Positions 26,117-34,911 of a stretch of DNA of 64,000 nucleotides are shown here, piece by piece (positions within the stretch are counted from its first letter, which is position 1; each line of letters opens with the position of its first letter). A program made the translations under genes and the position numbers. The stretch comes from Bradyrhizobium sp. CCBAU 53338 (GTDB lineage Bacteria; Pseudomonadota; Alphaproteobacteria; Rhizobiales; Xanthobacteraceae): contig NZ_CP030048.1 of assembly GCF_015291665.1 (NCBI RefSeq), forward strand, positions 2,604,001 through 2,668,000, given 5' to 3'. Below the pieces are notes generated by a model that made no database searches, was not told the origin of the DNA, and saw only the letters and a list, made by a program, of their open reading frames with translations.

Positions 26117-27100
26117 ATGTCTGAACAGCCCCTTCCGATCGGCCCCGCCGATATCGACGCCGCAGCGCGCGTGCTCGCGCCCTTCGCCGTTCGCACCCCG
26201 CTGTTGTCCTTTCCTGTGCTCAACGAGCGTGTCGGCGCAAAGGTGTTCCTGAAGCCGGAGATGCTCCAGCGCACCGGGTCCTTCAAGTTTCGCGGCGCCT
26301 TCAACAAGGTGTTCTCGATCCCGCAGGACAAGCGCGCCGGCGGCGTCGTTGCGTTCTCCTCCGGCAACCACGCCCAGGGCGTGGCTGCGGCGGCCAGGAT
26401 CCTGGACATGCAGGCGACCATCGTGATGCCGGCGGACGCACCGCTGTCGAAGCGCGAGCGCACCAAATCCTACGGCGCCGAGGTCGTGCTCTACGACCGC
26501 GATCGCGACGACCGCGAGGCGATCTCGCGCGGCATCGCCGAAAAGCGCGGCGCGACGCTGGTCAGGCCCTATGACGATCCGTTCGTGATCGCGGGGCAGG
26601 GCACCGCCGGCCGCGAGATCGCGGAAGACATGGCAACGCTCGGCCTTGCGCCCGACATCGTGGTGGCGCCGGCCTCCGGCGGCGGCCTGATCGCGGGCGT
26701 CGCGACGGCCGTGAAGGCGCGCTATCCGCACGCCCAGATCGTGGTGGCCGAGCCCGAAGCGTTCGACGATCACGGCATTTCGTTGTCCGCGGGCCATCGC
26801 GAGCCGCACCCGCCGGCGGGCCGCACCATCTGCGATGCGTTGATGGCGCTGATCCCCGGCGAGATGACCTTCGCGATCAACAGCAAGCTGCTCGCGCGCG
26901 GCGTCACGGCGTCCGACAAGGAAGTCGGTGCGGCCGTCGCCTTTGCCTATCGCGAGTTGAAGCTGGTGGTCGAGCCCGGCGGTGCGGTCGGCCTTGCCGC
27001 GTTGCTCGCGGGCCGTCTCGACGTTGCCGGCAAGAACGTCGTCATCGTGCTCTCAGGCGGCAATGTCGATGCGGATCTGTTCGCCGAGCTGGTGGCCTGA
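26117..27100 (+). CDS. Threonine/serine dehydratase (fold-type II PLP enzyme)
   Basis: A 327-residue enzyme like TdcB or eukaryote-type serine racemase, without the C-terminal ACT regulatory domain of biosynthetic IlvA. The PLP lysine is K57 in RTGSFKFRGAFN. SSGNHAQGVA and the phosphate-binding loop PASGGGLIAG are present, with VIVLSGGNVDADLF at the C-terminus. It would deaminate L-threonine or L-serine to a 2-oxo acid and ammonia, or racemise serine. Monocistronic, ended by the hairpin at 27187-27218. Confidence 0.85.
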   Translation: MSEQPLPIGPADIDAAARVLAPFAVRTPLLSFPVLNERVGAKVFLKPEMLQRTGSFKFRGAFNKVFSIPQDKRAGGVVAFSSGNHAQGVAAAARILDMQATIVMPADAPLSKRERTKSYGAEVVLYDRDRDDREAISRGIAEKRGATLVRPYDDPFVIAGQGTAGREIAEDMATLGLAPDIVVAPASGGGLIAGVATAVKARYPHAQIVVAEPEAFDDHGISLSAGHREPHPPAGRTICDALMALIPGEMTFAINSKLLARGVTASDKEVGAAVAFAYRELKLVVEPGGAVGLAALLAGRLDVAGKNVVIVLSGGNVDADLFAELVA

Positions 27101-27134
27101 GTTCAATTGAAGCGTGCGAGCGGTGAGGCTCGGT

Positions 27135-27159
27135 TCACCTCTCCCCGCTGGGGAGGTGA
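27135..27159. repeat. Second copy of the TCACCTCTCCCC hairpin repeat
   Basis: TCACCTCTCCCC (27135-27146) faces GGGGAGGTGA (27150-27159) with a GCT loop and a 2-base bulge. It is an imperfect relative of the element at 11450-11478 and again lies just after a gene. Confidence 0.6.
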
Positions 27160-27186
27160 GGACTGCCCGGATTTTCTGACATGACG

Positions 27187-27230
27187 AAGGGGGCAGAGCG
27201 TTGCCGCTCTGCCCCCTTGCCGTTTTGTCT
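27187..27230 (+). terminator. Strong intrinsic terminator
   Basis: A perfect 14-base stem (AAGGGGGCAGAGCG at 27187-27200 with 27205-27218) and a TTGC loop. GCCGTTTTGTCTTTG follows on the plus strand, which fits termination of the dehydratase mRNA. It lies between convergent genes and may act in both directions. Confidence 0.75.
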
Positions 27231-27239
27231 TTGCCGTGA

Positions 27240-29036
27240 TCAGTGCATGAAGCTGCGGTGGTTGTTGCCCGCATTCATGTTCGATTGGTTCATCGACTGA
27301 CGGAAGTTGTTGCCGCCGCCATTGCCGATCGTATTGATCTGCGGCCGGGTGTTCTGCGGATTGTTCTGTACCTGCACCTTGTTCACCGGGTTGTTGTTGA
27401 GCTTCACGACGCCGGGGTTGACGCGGATCGGGTTGCTCTGGGTCTGGACGTTCGTCGTCTTCACGTCGGTGGTCTTGACGTCGACCCTCGCGATGCCCTT
27501 GCCGATGTTCACCGGCATGCTCACGACCTTACCCGCCGTGCCGGCATTGTTTTTGCCGCCGTTCTGCGTGGTGGTCACCGGCAGCGTCGTGATCTTGCCG
27601 ATGCCGCCAGTGTTCGTCGTCGTGTTGGTCGGCGCGGGCAGCGTCACGATCTTGCCCGGAGCCTGCGAGGGCGTGCCGTTCTGCGAATTGCCGGCGGGCA
27701 GGTTGGTGATCTCGCCGCCGTTGCCGAGCTTGCCGATAACTGTGCCGTCGACCGGCTTCTGCCCGACCGGCAGGTTGGCGTTCATCTGCGAGCCGTTGCC
27801 CTGCTGCATCAGCGGCATGTATTTGGGCTGGCCGAGATTGCCGATCTTCAACGTCGAGGCGATGTTCTGCGGGGCCAGGAACTTCGTCGCCTGCATCAGG
27901 GGGATCAGTTTCGGCTGCGCTTCCAGCTTCAACGCGACTTGCGCATAGGGGCTGTTGCCGTAGCTGTCGTAGAAGGCCTTGTAGCCGAGCGGCGAGTTCG
28001 CCAGCACCGCCTGGTGCCAGGCCTGCGAGATCAGGAGGTTCGCAAGCAGCCAGCGGATGTGGTCGCACAGCGGGTCGTGCGGATACATCGCGACGAACTC
28101 CTGATAGTATTCGGGCCTGCCCTCGGACAGCACGTAATCATAGGCCTGGCGGGCCGAGCGGCTCGGCAGGTTCGAGGCCATCTGCACCACCGGCGCATGC
28201 ACTGGGGCGCGGGTGGCGGCAACGGCCGTGTCGCCGAAGAAGGTGAAGTCGGATGTGAGCGAGGAACTCTCCCACGGCGTCTGCGCGCCGCTGGTGGTCT
28301 GGTTCACCGCGAGACGCACGCGCTTGAACAGCTGCTCGATCGGCACGTTGGGCTCGCGCGCGGCGTTCAGGAAGGCCTGTGTGTAAGGGCTGTGGCCGCC
28401 ATTGCCGTCGAGCGCTTCGGCGCCCGGTGCGGTCGAATAGCCGACGATCGAGCCGTTCGGTGCGTCGACGATGGCAAGGCCACGGCCGGCGTCGTTGACC
28501 TTGGGGAACGGGTTGTTGCGGCAGGCATCGAGGATGACGATGCGCATCCGGCTCGGAATCGTCTCCAGCGTCGACATCACGTCGACCAGGCGGACCGAGT
28601 CGTTGACGAGCTCGGTCTGGTTCGAGACCTTCGCATCGACGGGAACGAGATAGTTCTCGCCGGCGAGCTGCACGCCATGGCCGGCGTAGTAGACCATCGC
28701 CACCGTGTTGGGGCCGCGTGCGGACACCTTTGCCGAGAAATCCTGCACCACGCGCAGCATGTCGTTCTGGCCGAGGTCGGTCGCCGAGATCACCTCGAAG
28801 CCGGCCGAGTTCAGGAACTGTGCCATCGACTGCGCGTCATTGTCGGGGTTCGCGAGCTGCGGCGCGTTCTGGTAGTTCGAATTGCCGATCACCAGCGCCA
28901 CCCGCTGCTCCGGGCCTTGCAGCGCGGTCGGGGCGGGTTGGACGGGGGCGACTTGGGCGGAAACCGGGCCGCAGGCGAAGCCGAACAGGCTTCCCAACAG
29001 GCCCGCAGTCATCAGGGCGGATTTCAGGCGGAACAT
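27240..29036 (-). CDS. Secreted metacaspase-like (peptidase C14) protein
   Basis: A 598-residue protein with signal peptide (MFRLKSALMT to PVSAQ). The p20 caspase domain spans ~43-270: RVALVIGNSNYQ, then the catalytic His120 in YYAGHGVQ and Cys172 in LDACRNNPF. A ~60-residue helical stretch at ~290-360 follows (SEGRPEYYQEFVAMYPHDPL). The C-terminal ~230 residues are low-complexity, rich in Asn, Gly, Pro and Thr, with repeated KIxTLPxxTxx units, and end in NQSNMNAGNNHRSFMH. AAAGGAG precedes the ATG. Bacterial metacaspase-like proteins of this form are common in Bradyrhizobium; substrates are unknown. Confidence 0.88.
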   Translation of the reverse strand: MFRLKSALMTAGLLGSLFGFACGPVSAQVAPVQPAPTALQGPEQRVALVIGNSNYQNAPQLANPDNDAQSMAQFLNSAGFEVISATDLGQNDMLRVVQDFSAKVSARGPNTVAMVYYAGHGVQLAGENYLVPVDAKVSNQTELVNDSVRLVDVMSTLETIPSRMRIVILDACRNNPFPKVNDAGRGLAIVDAPNGSIVGYSTAPGAEALDGNGGHSPYTQAFLNAAREPNVPIEQLFKRVRLAVNQTTSGAQTPWESSSLTSDFTFFGDTAVAATRAPVHAPVVQMASNLPSRSARQAYDYVLSEGRPEYYQEFVAMYPHDPLCDHIRWLLANLLISQAWHQAVLANSPLGYKAFYDSYGNSPYAQVALKLEAQPKLIPLMQATKFLAPQNIASTLKIGNLGQPKYMPLMQQGNGSQMNANLPVGQKPVDGTVIGKLGNGGEITNLPAGNSQNGTPSQAPGKIVTLPAPTNTTTNTGGIGKITTLPVTTTQNGGKNNAGTAGKVVSMPVNIGKGIARVDVKTTDVKTTNVQTQSNPIRVNPGVVKLNNNPVNKVQVQNNPQNTRPQINTIGNGGGNNFRQSMNQSNMNAGNNHRSFMH

Positions 29037-29267
29037 GGCGTGCTCCTTTCGGCACTCATCTCGATGCGAGATTGGTTGCCAGCAAGCCTGACCGCGTTCG
29101 AGCCTTGCCGTCCGTGATCGTGATCACCCTCGACTGGGCGTGATCTGGATCACGTAAGGAGCAGCCGTTCGCTTAAAGGTGGGCGTGGCGATGCAATCCA
29201 GCGCCTTTCCGCCGGGGAATCTGGATTGCTTCGGATGCTTGCAATGACCAGCGAGAGAGACGGCCCC

Positions 29268-30602
29268 TTACGAGAAGAACGCGATCTTCTCGGCCTGGGT
29301 CATGCGGCGGATCGGCGCAAGCGCGTCGTTGGCGGCCGCGCGGGGCTTTTGCACGATGCCGCTGGCGAGGATGGTGGCGCCGAGCGAGGGCTCGGGCAGG
29401 GGAGAGGGCATCGGCAGCGTTGCGCCCGGGGCTACGTCCGAGGACGCCGTGGCCGCCATCGCGGGGGCCGGCTGCAGCATCACTTCGGCGGCAGCCTCCG
29501 CGATGGCATCGGTGAGGCGCGCGAGCGATTCCATCGGGATCGGGGCCTCGGTCACCGGCTCCTCGACCTCAGGCTCCTCGAATTGGCGCGCAGCCGGCGC
29601 CGGCTCCGGCATCGGTTCCGGAATGGCTGTTTCCATCTCCATCGGCGCGACGATCTCGTCGAACTCCGGATCGGGCGCGGCCATCTCCAGCGCGATCGCG
29701 TCGAGTATGGCTTCGTCCTCGGCTTCCGCGGCGGCATCGAGCGAGAACTCGTCGGTGATCCCGGCGATGCCCACGGGATCGGCGAGGCTGTCCTCGACGG
29801 CAGCAAAACTCTCTTCGACCGCGGCGTGGCTCTCGGCGATCTCGGGCGCGACCGCGACGTCCGACACCGCGTCCTCGGAGAGGCCGCTCACCTCAGCGAT
29901 GGCCTCGGGCTCTGGCGCGATCTCCCGCGGCGTCTCCGTAAAAGCCGCGGGTACTTCGCTCACCATCGCAGCGGGCGTTTCGTCACCCGGCTCTTCCGCG
30001 TCCGTCGCAGCCGGCTGCGCAGGCGCCGGAGCAGGTTGCACGGCAGCTTGCGGCGCCGCGACACCGCCAGCATCGGTCTGCTCGACCCGGTCCCTGAGCA
30101 GATCGAAGGCGGCCTTGAGGTCGCCGCGCGGGTCGATAGTCACCACCTGGGCGCAGGCCGCTTCGATCGAGGCGAGCTGCGAATCAATCAGGTCGCAGAT
30201 TCGCCCGTCGGCGCCGATCTCGCGCCAGCGCCAGGAAATCTCCTTGATGATGCGCACGCCGCGCGGGATGGGCGCGAGGTTCGCTTCGATCGCGGCGGGA
30301 TCGAACGCCTTGGCTGCGGCGCTTTCTGCATCCTCGACCGCGCGGCGGATCGCGACGAGGGCTTCGGGCAGGCGATCCTCGACGACGGGTTGTCGCTGTG
30401 CCGCAAGGGTTTCTTCGATTTTCGCAACGGCGTCGAGCACCATGCGCGTGTCGGCGTTGCGGTTGCGCTTGGCGTATTCGCCGAGGAACCAGCGGCCGCG
30501 CGCGGTCTCCATGAAGGCTTCGCGGATCGCGTCGTAGTCCTGCTCGTTCGGCTCGGCCGCGCGGGCAGACATGGGCGAAAGGGCGAATGCTTCGTTGGCC
30601 AT
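29268..30602 (-). CDS. Conserved hypothetical, acidic Ala/Glu/Pro-rich protein
   Basis: A 444-residue protein with no signal peptide or membrane segment. The N-terminal ~165 residues are helical and look conserved: DYDAIREAFMETARGRWFL, EYAKRNRNADTRMVLDAV and DLKAAFDLLRDRVEQ. Residues ~170-420 are a disordered acidic stretch rich in Ala, Glu and Pro. The last 14 residues (IRRMTQAEKIAFFS) look like a short conserved motif. The ATG at 30602 follows GAGATC; a longer start at 30650 is possible. Similar proteins in Rhizobiales are unnamed; a CheZ-like resemblance has little support from what I can see. Confidence 0.7.
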   Translation of the reverse strand: MANEAFALSPMSARAAEPNEQDYDAIREAFMETARGRWFLGEYAKRNRNADTRMVLDAVAKIEETLAAQRQPVVEDRLPEALVAIRRAVEDAESAAAKAFDPAAIEANLAPIPRGVRIIKEISWRWREIGADGRICDLIDSQLASIEAACAQVVTIDPRGDLKAAFDLLRDRVEQTDAGGVAAPQAAVQPAPAPAQPAATDAEEPGDETPAAMVSEVPAAFTETPREIAPEPEAIAEVSGLSEDAVSDVAVAPEIAESHAAVEESFAAVEDSLADPVGIAGITDEFSLDAAAEAEDEAILDAIALEMAAPDPEFDEIVAPMEMETAIPEPMPEPAPAARQFEEPEVEEPVTEAPIPMESLARLTDAIAEAAAEVMLQPAPAMAATASSDVAPGATLPMPSPLPEPSLGATILASGIVQKPRAAANDALAPIRRMTQAEKIAFFS

Positions 30603-30677
30603 GACGATCTCGTCGCGCAAATCACTGCGCGTTACTGTAACGATCACCACGATATCGACCGAATCGCAATTGGTTTG

Positions 30678-31874
30678 ATGCCACCCGAATCACAAATCCC
30701 CACACCAGCATCGGTCAAGCGGCGATTCGCCGTGAGTCTCGCGCTGTTCTATTCGGCCGTGTTCGCGGTATCGGGCACGCATCTGCCGTTCTTTCCGGTG
30801 TGGCTCAAGGCGATCGGCATCGACGCGTCGTGGATCGGCGTCATCAACGCGCTGCCGGCGCTGACGCGCTTCACCACGCTGCCGCAGATCACCGCCTTTG
30901 CCGAAAAGAAACGGGCGATTCGCGCCGCGATGATGATCTCGGTGCTGGCGACCGCGATCGGCTTTGCGGCGGTCGGCTTGCAGCAGCAGCCACTGGCGCT
31001 GTTCCTGATCTACGCGCTCACCTGCATGATGTGGACGCCGACGACGCCGCTGACCGATGCCTACGCGCTGCGCGGCGTCGCGCGCTACGGGCTCGACTAC
31101 GGACCGGTGAGGCTGTGGGGCTCGGCGGCCTTCGCCGCCGGCTCGCTCGCCTGCGGCTATCTCGTCGACATCATCGCCGCGCGCGACCTGATCTGGATCA
31201 TCGTCGCATGCGCGGTCGTTGCGGTGCTCGCCAGCCTGCTGCTTCGGCCGCTCGACGATGTCAGGCGCAGGACGGCGGAGACGCATGTCGGCAAGCCGCT
31301 GCTGCGCGATGCCGGCTTCTGGGCGGTGATCGCCTCGGCTGCGCTGATCCAGGGCAGCCACGTCGCCTATTACACCTTCTCGGCGATCAACTGGCAGCTC
31401 CATGGGATCAGTGGACTGACGATCGCGGGGCTGTGGACGCTGGGCGTGATCGCGGAGATCGTCGTGTTCGCGCTGTCGCCACGCTTCTCGCTGCATCCGT
31501 CATCGCTGATGGCGATCGGCGGCGTAAGCGCGGTGCTGCGCTGGATCGTCACGGCGAACGAGCCGCCGCTGGCGCTGCTCGCGGTCGCACAGCTCGGCCA
31601 CGGCCTGACGTTCGGCATGACCATCGTCGGCACCATGAGGCTGATGGTGCAGCGCGTGCCATCGCACCAGATCGCGCGCGGGCAGGGCTACCTCGCCGCA
31701 TGCAGCGGACTATTGGGGGCAACGACCTCGATCGCCTCGGGCGCGATCTACGCCCGCATCGGCGACAGCCTGTATTACGTGATGGCGGCGATGGCCGCGG
31801 TCGGCGCGCTCGTGATCTGGTCGGCGCGGCACCGGCTGACGGCTCAGCCCCAGAGCGAAGACTCGGGCGGATAG
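30678..31874 (+). CDS. MFS permease (HcaT/nucleoside-proton-symporter-like)
   Basis: A 398-residue, twelve-helix major facilitator of the MFS_1-like group that includes HcaT and PucC-like carriers. PVRLWGSAAFAAGSLACGYL after TM4 is the family hallmark. I chose ATG 30678; the frame is open far upstream but only as the shadow of the minus-strand gene at 29268-30602. Its 3' end overlaps the convergent epimerase gene by 31 bases. Substrate unknown; a link with cell-wall dipeptides is conceivable because of the neighbour. Confidence 0.8.
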   Translation: MPPESQIPTPASVKRRFAVSLALFYSAVFAVSGTHLPFFPVWLKAIGIDASWIGVINALPALTRFTTLPQITAFAEKKRAIRAAMMISVLATAIGFAAVGLQQQPLALFLIYALTCMMWTPTTPLTDAYALRGVARYGLDYGPVRLWGSAAFAAGSLACGYLVDIIAARDLIWIIVACAVVAVLASLLLRPLDDVRRRTAETHVGKPLLRDAGFWAVIASAALIQGSHVAYYTFSAINWQLHGISGLTIAGLWTLGVIAEIVVFALSPRFSLHPSSLMAIGGVSAVLRWIVTANEPPLALLAVAQLGHGLTFGMTIVGTMRLMVQRVPSHQIARGQGYLAACSGLLGATTSIASGAIYARIGDSLYYVMAAMAAVGALVIWSARHRLTAQPQSEDSGG

Positions 31875-32839
31875 ACCAGGCTCTCGTCGTAGCGCAGGGC
31901 GTGGTCGCGATCGCGCGCGAGCAGCAAGGGACCGTCGAGGTCGACGAAGCGTGCCTGCGGCGTCACCAGCATCGCGGGCGCCATCGACAGCGAGGTCGCG
32001 ACCATGCAGCCGATCATGATCTCGAAGCCGAGCGCCTGCGCGGCGTCGGCCATCGCGAGCGCCTCGGTGAGGCCGCCGGTCTTGTCGAGCTTGATGTTGA
32101 CGGCGTCGTAGCGGTCGCGGAGCGCCGCCAGGGTTTTGCGGTCATGCACGCTCTCGTCGGCGCAGACGGCCAGTGGTCGCTTGATCCGCGCCAGCGCATC
32201 GTCCTTCCCTGCCGGCAACGGCTGTTCCACCAAGGTCACGCCGACGGCGTCGCAGGCGGCGAGGTTGTGCTCGAGGTTGGCCTCGGTCCAGGATTCGTTG
32301 GCATCGACGATCAACTCGGATTCGGGGGCAGCCTTGCGGACCGCAGCGATGCGGGCGTCATCCCCGTCGCCGCCGAGCTTGATCTTGAGCAGCGGCCGGC
32401 GAGCGGCCTTGGCGGCCGCCGCCGCCATGGCCTCGGGGGTGCCCAGCGAGATCGTATAGGCCGTGGTGCGCTCACCCGGGGGCAGCCGGTCCAGCAGGTT
32501 CCAGGCCCGCAAGCCTGCCGCCTTGGCCTCCAGGTCGATGAAGGCGCAATCCAGGGCGTTGCGGGCGGCGCCGGGCTTCATGGCAGCCTGGAGGGCCTGC
32601 CGGTCGAGACCGCCCCTGATGGCGTCCTGCATGGCCTCGATCGCCGCCAAAGTCGCCTCCGGGGTCTCGCCATAGCGGGGATAGGGCACGCATTCGCCGT
32701 GGCCGGTCAGGCCGTTTTGGGTCAGCTCGGCCACCACGGTCACGGCTTCGGTCTTGGCGCCCCGGCTGATGGTGAAACTGCCGGCGATGGGAAACCGCTC
32801 GATTCGCGCGGAAAGACCAGGAACTTTGCTGGAAGTCAT
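31844..32839 (-). CDS. Dipeptide (L-Ala-D/L-Glu type) epimerase
   Basis: A 331-residue enolase-superfamily enzyme of the muconate-lactonising group. The catalytic lysines are in LLKIKLGG and NIKLDKTGG; metal ligands are in VDANESW, VEQPL and CADESVHD. The C-terminal VDLDGPLLL matches the DxD motif that binds the dipeptide amino group in Ala-Glu epimerases. Such enzymes recycle murein peptides in the cytoplasm. Start at ATG 32839 (MTSSKVPG) was chosen over 32890 because family similarity starts there. Confidence 0.85.
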   Translation of the reverse strand: MTSSKVPGLSARIERFPIAGSFTISRGAKTEAVTVVAELTQNGLTGHGECVPYPRYGETPEATLAAIEAMQDAIRGGLDRQALQAAMKPGAARNALDCAFIDLEAKAAGLRAWNLLDRLPPGERTTAYTISLGTPEAMAAAAAKAARRPLLKIKLGGDGDDARIAAVRKAAPESELIVDANESWTEANLEHNLAACDAVGVTLVEQPLPAGKDDALARIKRPLAVCADESVHDRKTLAALRDRYDAVNIKLDKTGGLTEALAMADAAQALGFEIMIGCMVATSLSMAPAMLVTPQARFVDLDGPLLLARDRDHALRYDESLVYPPESSLWG

Positions 32840-32961
32840 TTTGAACTCTGGCGAAATCTGAACCTGCTGGTTACCTCTAGCAACTAACATTAACCAGTTG
32901 GGGATACCTTTTCTGGGTACGGGCGCGTGCGCAACACTCTGATTTCCTCCGCCCTGGTCGT

Positions 32962-34110
32962 ATGGGAGCGGACACCTTGAGCGGCGATCCGAAGCTGGAA
33001 CGGATTGCCAAAGGCAATGCGCTGGCCCTCTGTGCCACCGGAACCTGGACCGCGAGCTTCGCGCCGGTGCTGGAGCGGATGGTGGCCGACGCCGAGAAGC
33101 TCGCCGGCGGCCCCCAGAGCATCTTCATCGACGTCTCCGAGGTCGCCAAGCTCGACACCTTCGGGGCCTGGCTGATCGAGCGGCTGCGCCGCAGCCTGAC
33201 CAAAGGCTCGGTCGAGGCGCAGATCGCCGGGCTGTCTGCGAACTATTCGAGCCTCGTCGACGAGGTACGCCGGGTCCGCGCGACCCCGGTGGTCGAGACC
33301 TCGACGATCACCATCACCGGCATGCTGGAGCAGATCGGCCGGACCGTCGCGGGCCTCGCCGGCACGGTGGCCGGCCTCGTCGACATGCTCGGCGCGGTGC
33401 TGGCCGCGGGCGGTCGGGTGCTGATCCATCCGCGTTCGTTCCGCCTGACCTCGACCGTGCACCACATGGAGCAGGTCTGCTGGCGCGCGGTGCCGATCAT
33501 CGTACTGATCACCTTCCTGATCGGCTGCATCATCGCCCAGCAGGGCATCTTCCATTTCCGCAGGTTCGGCGCCGACATCTTCGTCGTCGACATGCTCGGC
33601 GTGCTGGTGTTGCGCGAGATCGGCGTGCTCCTTGTCGCGATCATGGTCGCAGGCCGCTCGGGCAGCGCCTACACCGCCGAGCTCGGCTCGATGAAGATGC
33701 GGGAAGAAATCGACGCGCTGCGCACCATGGGTTTCGATCCGATCGAAGTCCTGGTGCTGCCGCGCATGCTGGCGCTGGTGCTGGCGCTGCCGATCCTCGC
33801 CTTCCTCGGCGCCATGGCCGCGCTCTATGGCGGCGGCCTCGTCGCCTGGCTCTATGGCGGCGTCGATCCCGAAGCGTTTCTGCTCCGCCTGCGCGATGCC
33901 ATCTCGATCGACCATTTCATCGTCGGCATCGTCAAGGCGCCGGTGATGGCCGCGGTGATCGGCATCGTCGCCTGCGTCGAGGGGCTCGCCGTGCAGGGCA
34001 GTGCGGAATCCCTCGGACAGCACACCACCGCGTCGGTGGTGAAGGGCATCTTCTTCGTCATCGTCATGGACGGCGTGTTCGCCATCTTCTTCGCCTCGAT
34101 CGGAATGTGA
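32962..34110 (+). CDS. mlaE: MlaE-type ABC permease with N-terminal STAS domain
   Basis: A 382-residue protein: residues ~1-110 form a STAS domain (IFIDVSEVAKLDTFGAWLIE) and the rest the MlaE permease with about five or six helices. ELGSMKMREEIDALRTMGFDP is the conserved coupling region. MlaE is the inner-membrane channel of the phospholipid transport system that maintains outer-membrane asymmetry. In E. coli the STAS protein MlaB is separate; here it is fused, as in many alphaproteobacteria and in chloroplast-related systems. First gene of an mlaEFD operon. Confidence 0.92.
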   Translation: MGADTLSGDPKLERIAKGNALALCATGTWTASFAPVLERMVADAEKLAGGPQSIFIDVSEVAKLDTFGAWLIERLRRSLTKGSVEAQIAGLSANYSSLVDEVRRVRATPVVETSTITITGMLEQIGRTVAGLAGTVAGLVDMLGAVLAAGGRVLIHPRSFRLTSTVHHMEQVCWRAVPIIVLITFLIGCIIAQQGIFHFRRFGADIFVVDMLGVLVLREIGVLLVAIMVAGRSGSAYTAELGSMKMREEIDALRTMGFDPIEVLVLPRMLALVLALPILAFLGAMAALYGGGLVAWLYGGVDPEAFLLRLRDAISIDHFIVGIVKAPVMAAVIGIVACVEGLAVQGSAESLGQHTTASVVKGIFFVIVMDGVFAIFFASIGM

Positions 34111-34112
34111 CG

Positions 34113-34895
34113 ATGGCGCAAGAAACTCAAAACGCGATCCAAAATCCCATCATCCGCGTCCGCGACATCACCGTGCAGTTCGGCACGACGCGCGTGCTCG
34201 ACGGGCTCAACCTCGACGTCAAGCGCGGCGAGATTCTGGGCTTTGTCGGTCCTTCCGGCGCGGGCAAGTCGGTGCTGACCCGCACCATCATCGGCCTCGT
34301 GCCGAAGGTCGCCGGCTCCATCGAAGTGTTCGGCGTCGACCTGGATTCCTCCAGCACGTCGCAGCGCCGCAACGTCGAGCGGCGCTGGGGCGTGCTGTTC
34401 CAGCAGGGCGCGCTGTTCTCCTCGCTCACCGTGCGGCAGAACATCCAGTTTCCGATGCGCGAATATCTTCGCGTCTCGCAGCGGCTGATGGACGAAATCA
34501 CCATGGCCAAGCTTGCCATGGTCGGCCTCAAGCCCGAGGTGGCCGAGCGCTTTCCGTCGGAACTGTCCGGCGGCATGATCAAGCGCGTTGCGCTGGCCCG
34601 CGCGCTGTCGCTCGATCCCGACCTCGTCTTCCTGGACGAGCCGACCTCCGGCCTCGATCCGATCGGCGCCGGCGATTTCGACGACCTGGTCAGGACGCTG
34701 CAGCGGACTTTGGGGCTGACCGTTTTCATGGTAACCCACGACCTCGACAGCCTTTACACCGCTTGCGACCGCATCGCCGTCTTAGGGAACGGCAAGATCA
34801 TTGCGGCAGGGTCGATCGCCGACATGCAGGCCTCGCAGCATCCCTGGCTGAGGCAGTATTTCCACGGCAAGCGCGCCCGCGCGGTCGTGACTTGA
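34113..34895 (+). CDS. mlaF: MlaF-type ABC ATPase
   Basis: A 260-residue ATPase. Walker A GPSGAGKS, signature SELSGGMIKRVALARAL, Walker B DLVFLDEP and the switch HD in VTHDLDSL are all intact. It powers the MlaE permease. ATG 34113 is 2 bases after the mlaE stop; GTG at 34107 overlapping that stop is an alternative start. Confidence 0.93.
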   Translation: MAQETQNAIQNPIIRVRDITVQFGTTRVLDGLNLDVKRGEILGFVGPSGAGKSVLTRTIIGLVPKVAGSIEVFGVDLDSSSTSQRRNVERRWGVLFQQGALFSSLTVRQNIQFPMREYLRVSQRLMDEITMAKLAMVGLKPEVAERFPSELSGGMIKRVALARALSLDPDLVFLDEPTSGLDPIGAGDFDDLVRTLQRTLGLTVFMVTHDLDSLYTACDRIAVLGNGKIIAAGSIADMQASQHPWLRQYFHGKRARAVVT

Positions 34896-34911
34896 TGTGC
34901 CGGAGTAGCTG

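Noticed and set aside
27243..29117. A 624-codon plus-strand frame opposite the metacaspase.
   Set aside because: Val/Arg/His-rich shadow. The minus strand has a signal peptide, catalytic dyad and ribosome site.
29226..30677. N-terminal extension of the MFS permease frame by ~480 residues.
   Set aside because: It is the Arg/Gly-rich shadow of the minus-strand gene at 29268-30602. The permease begins at ATG 30678, directly before its first helix.
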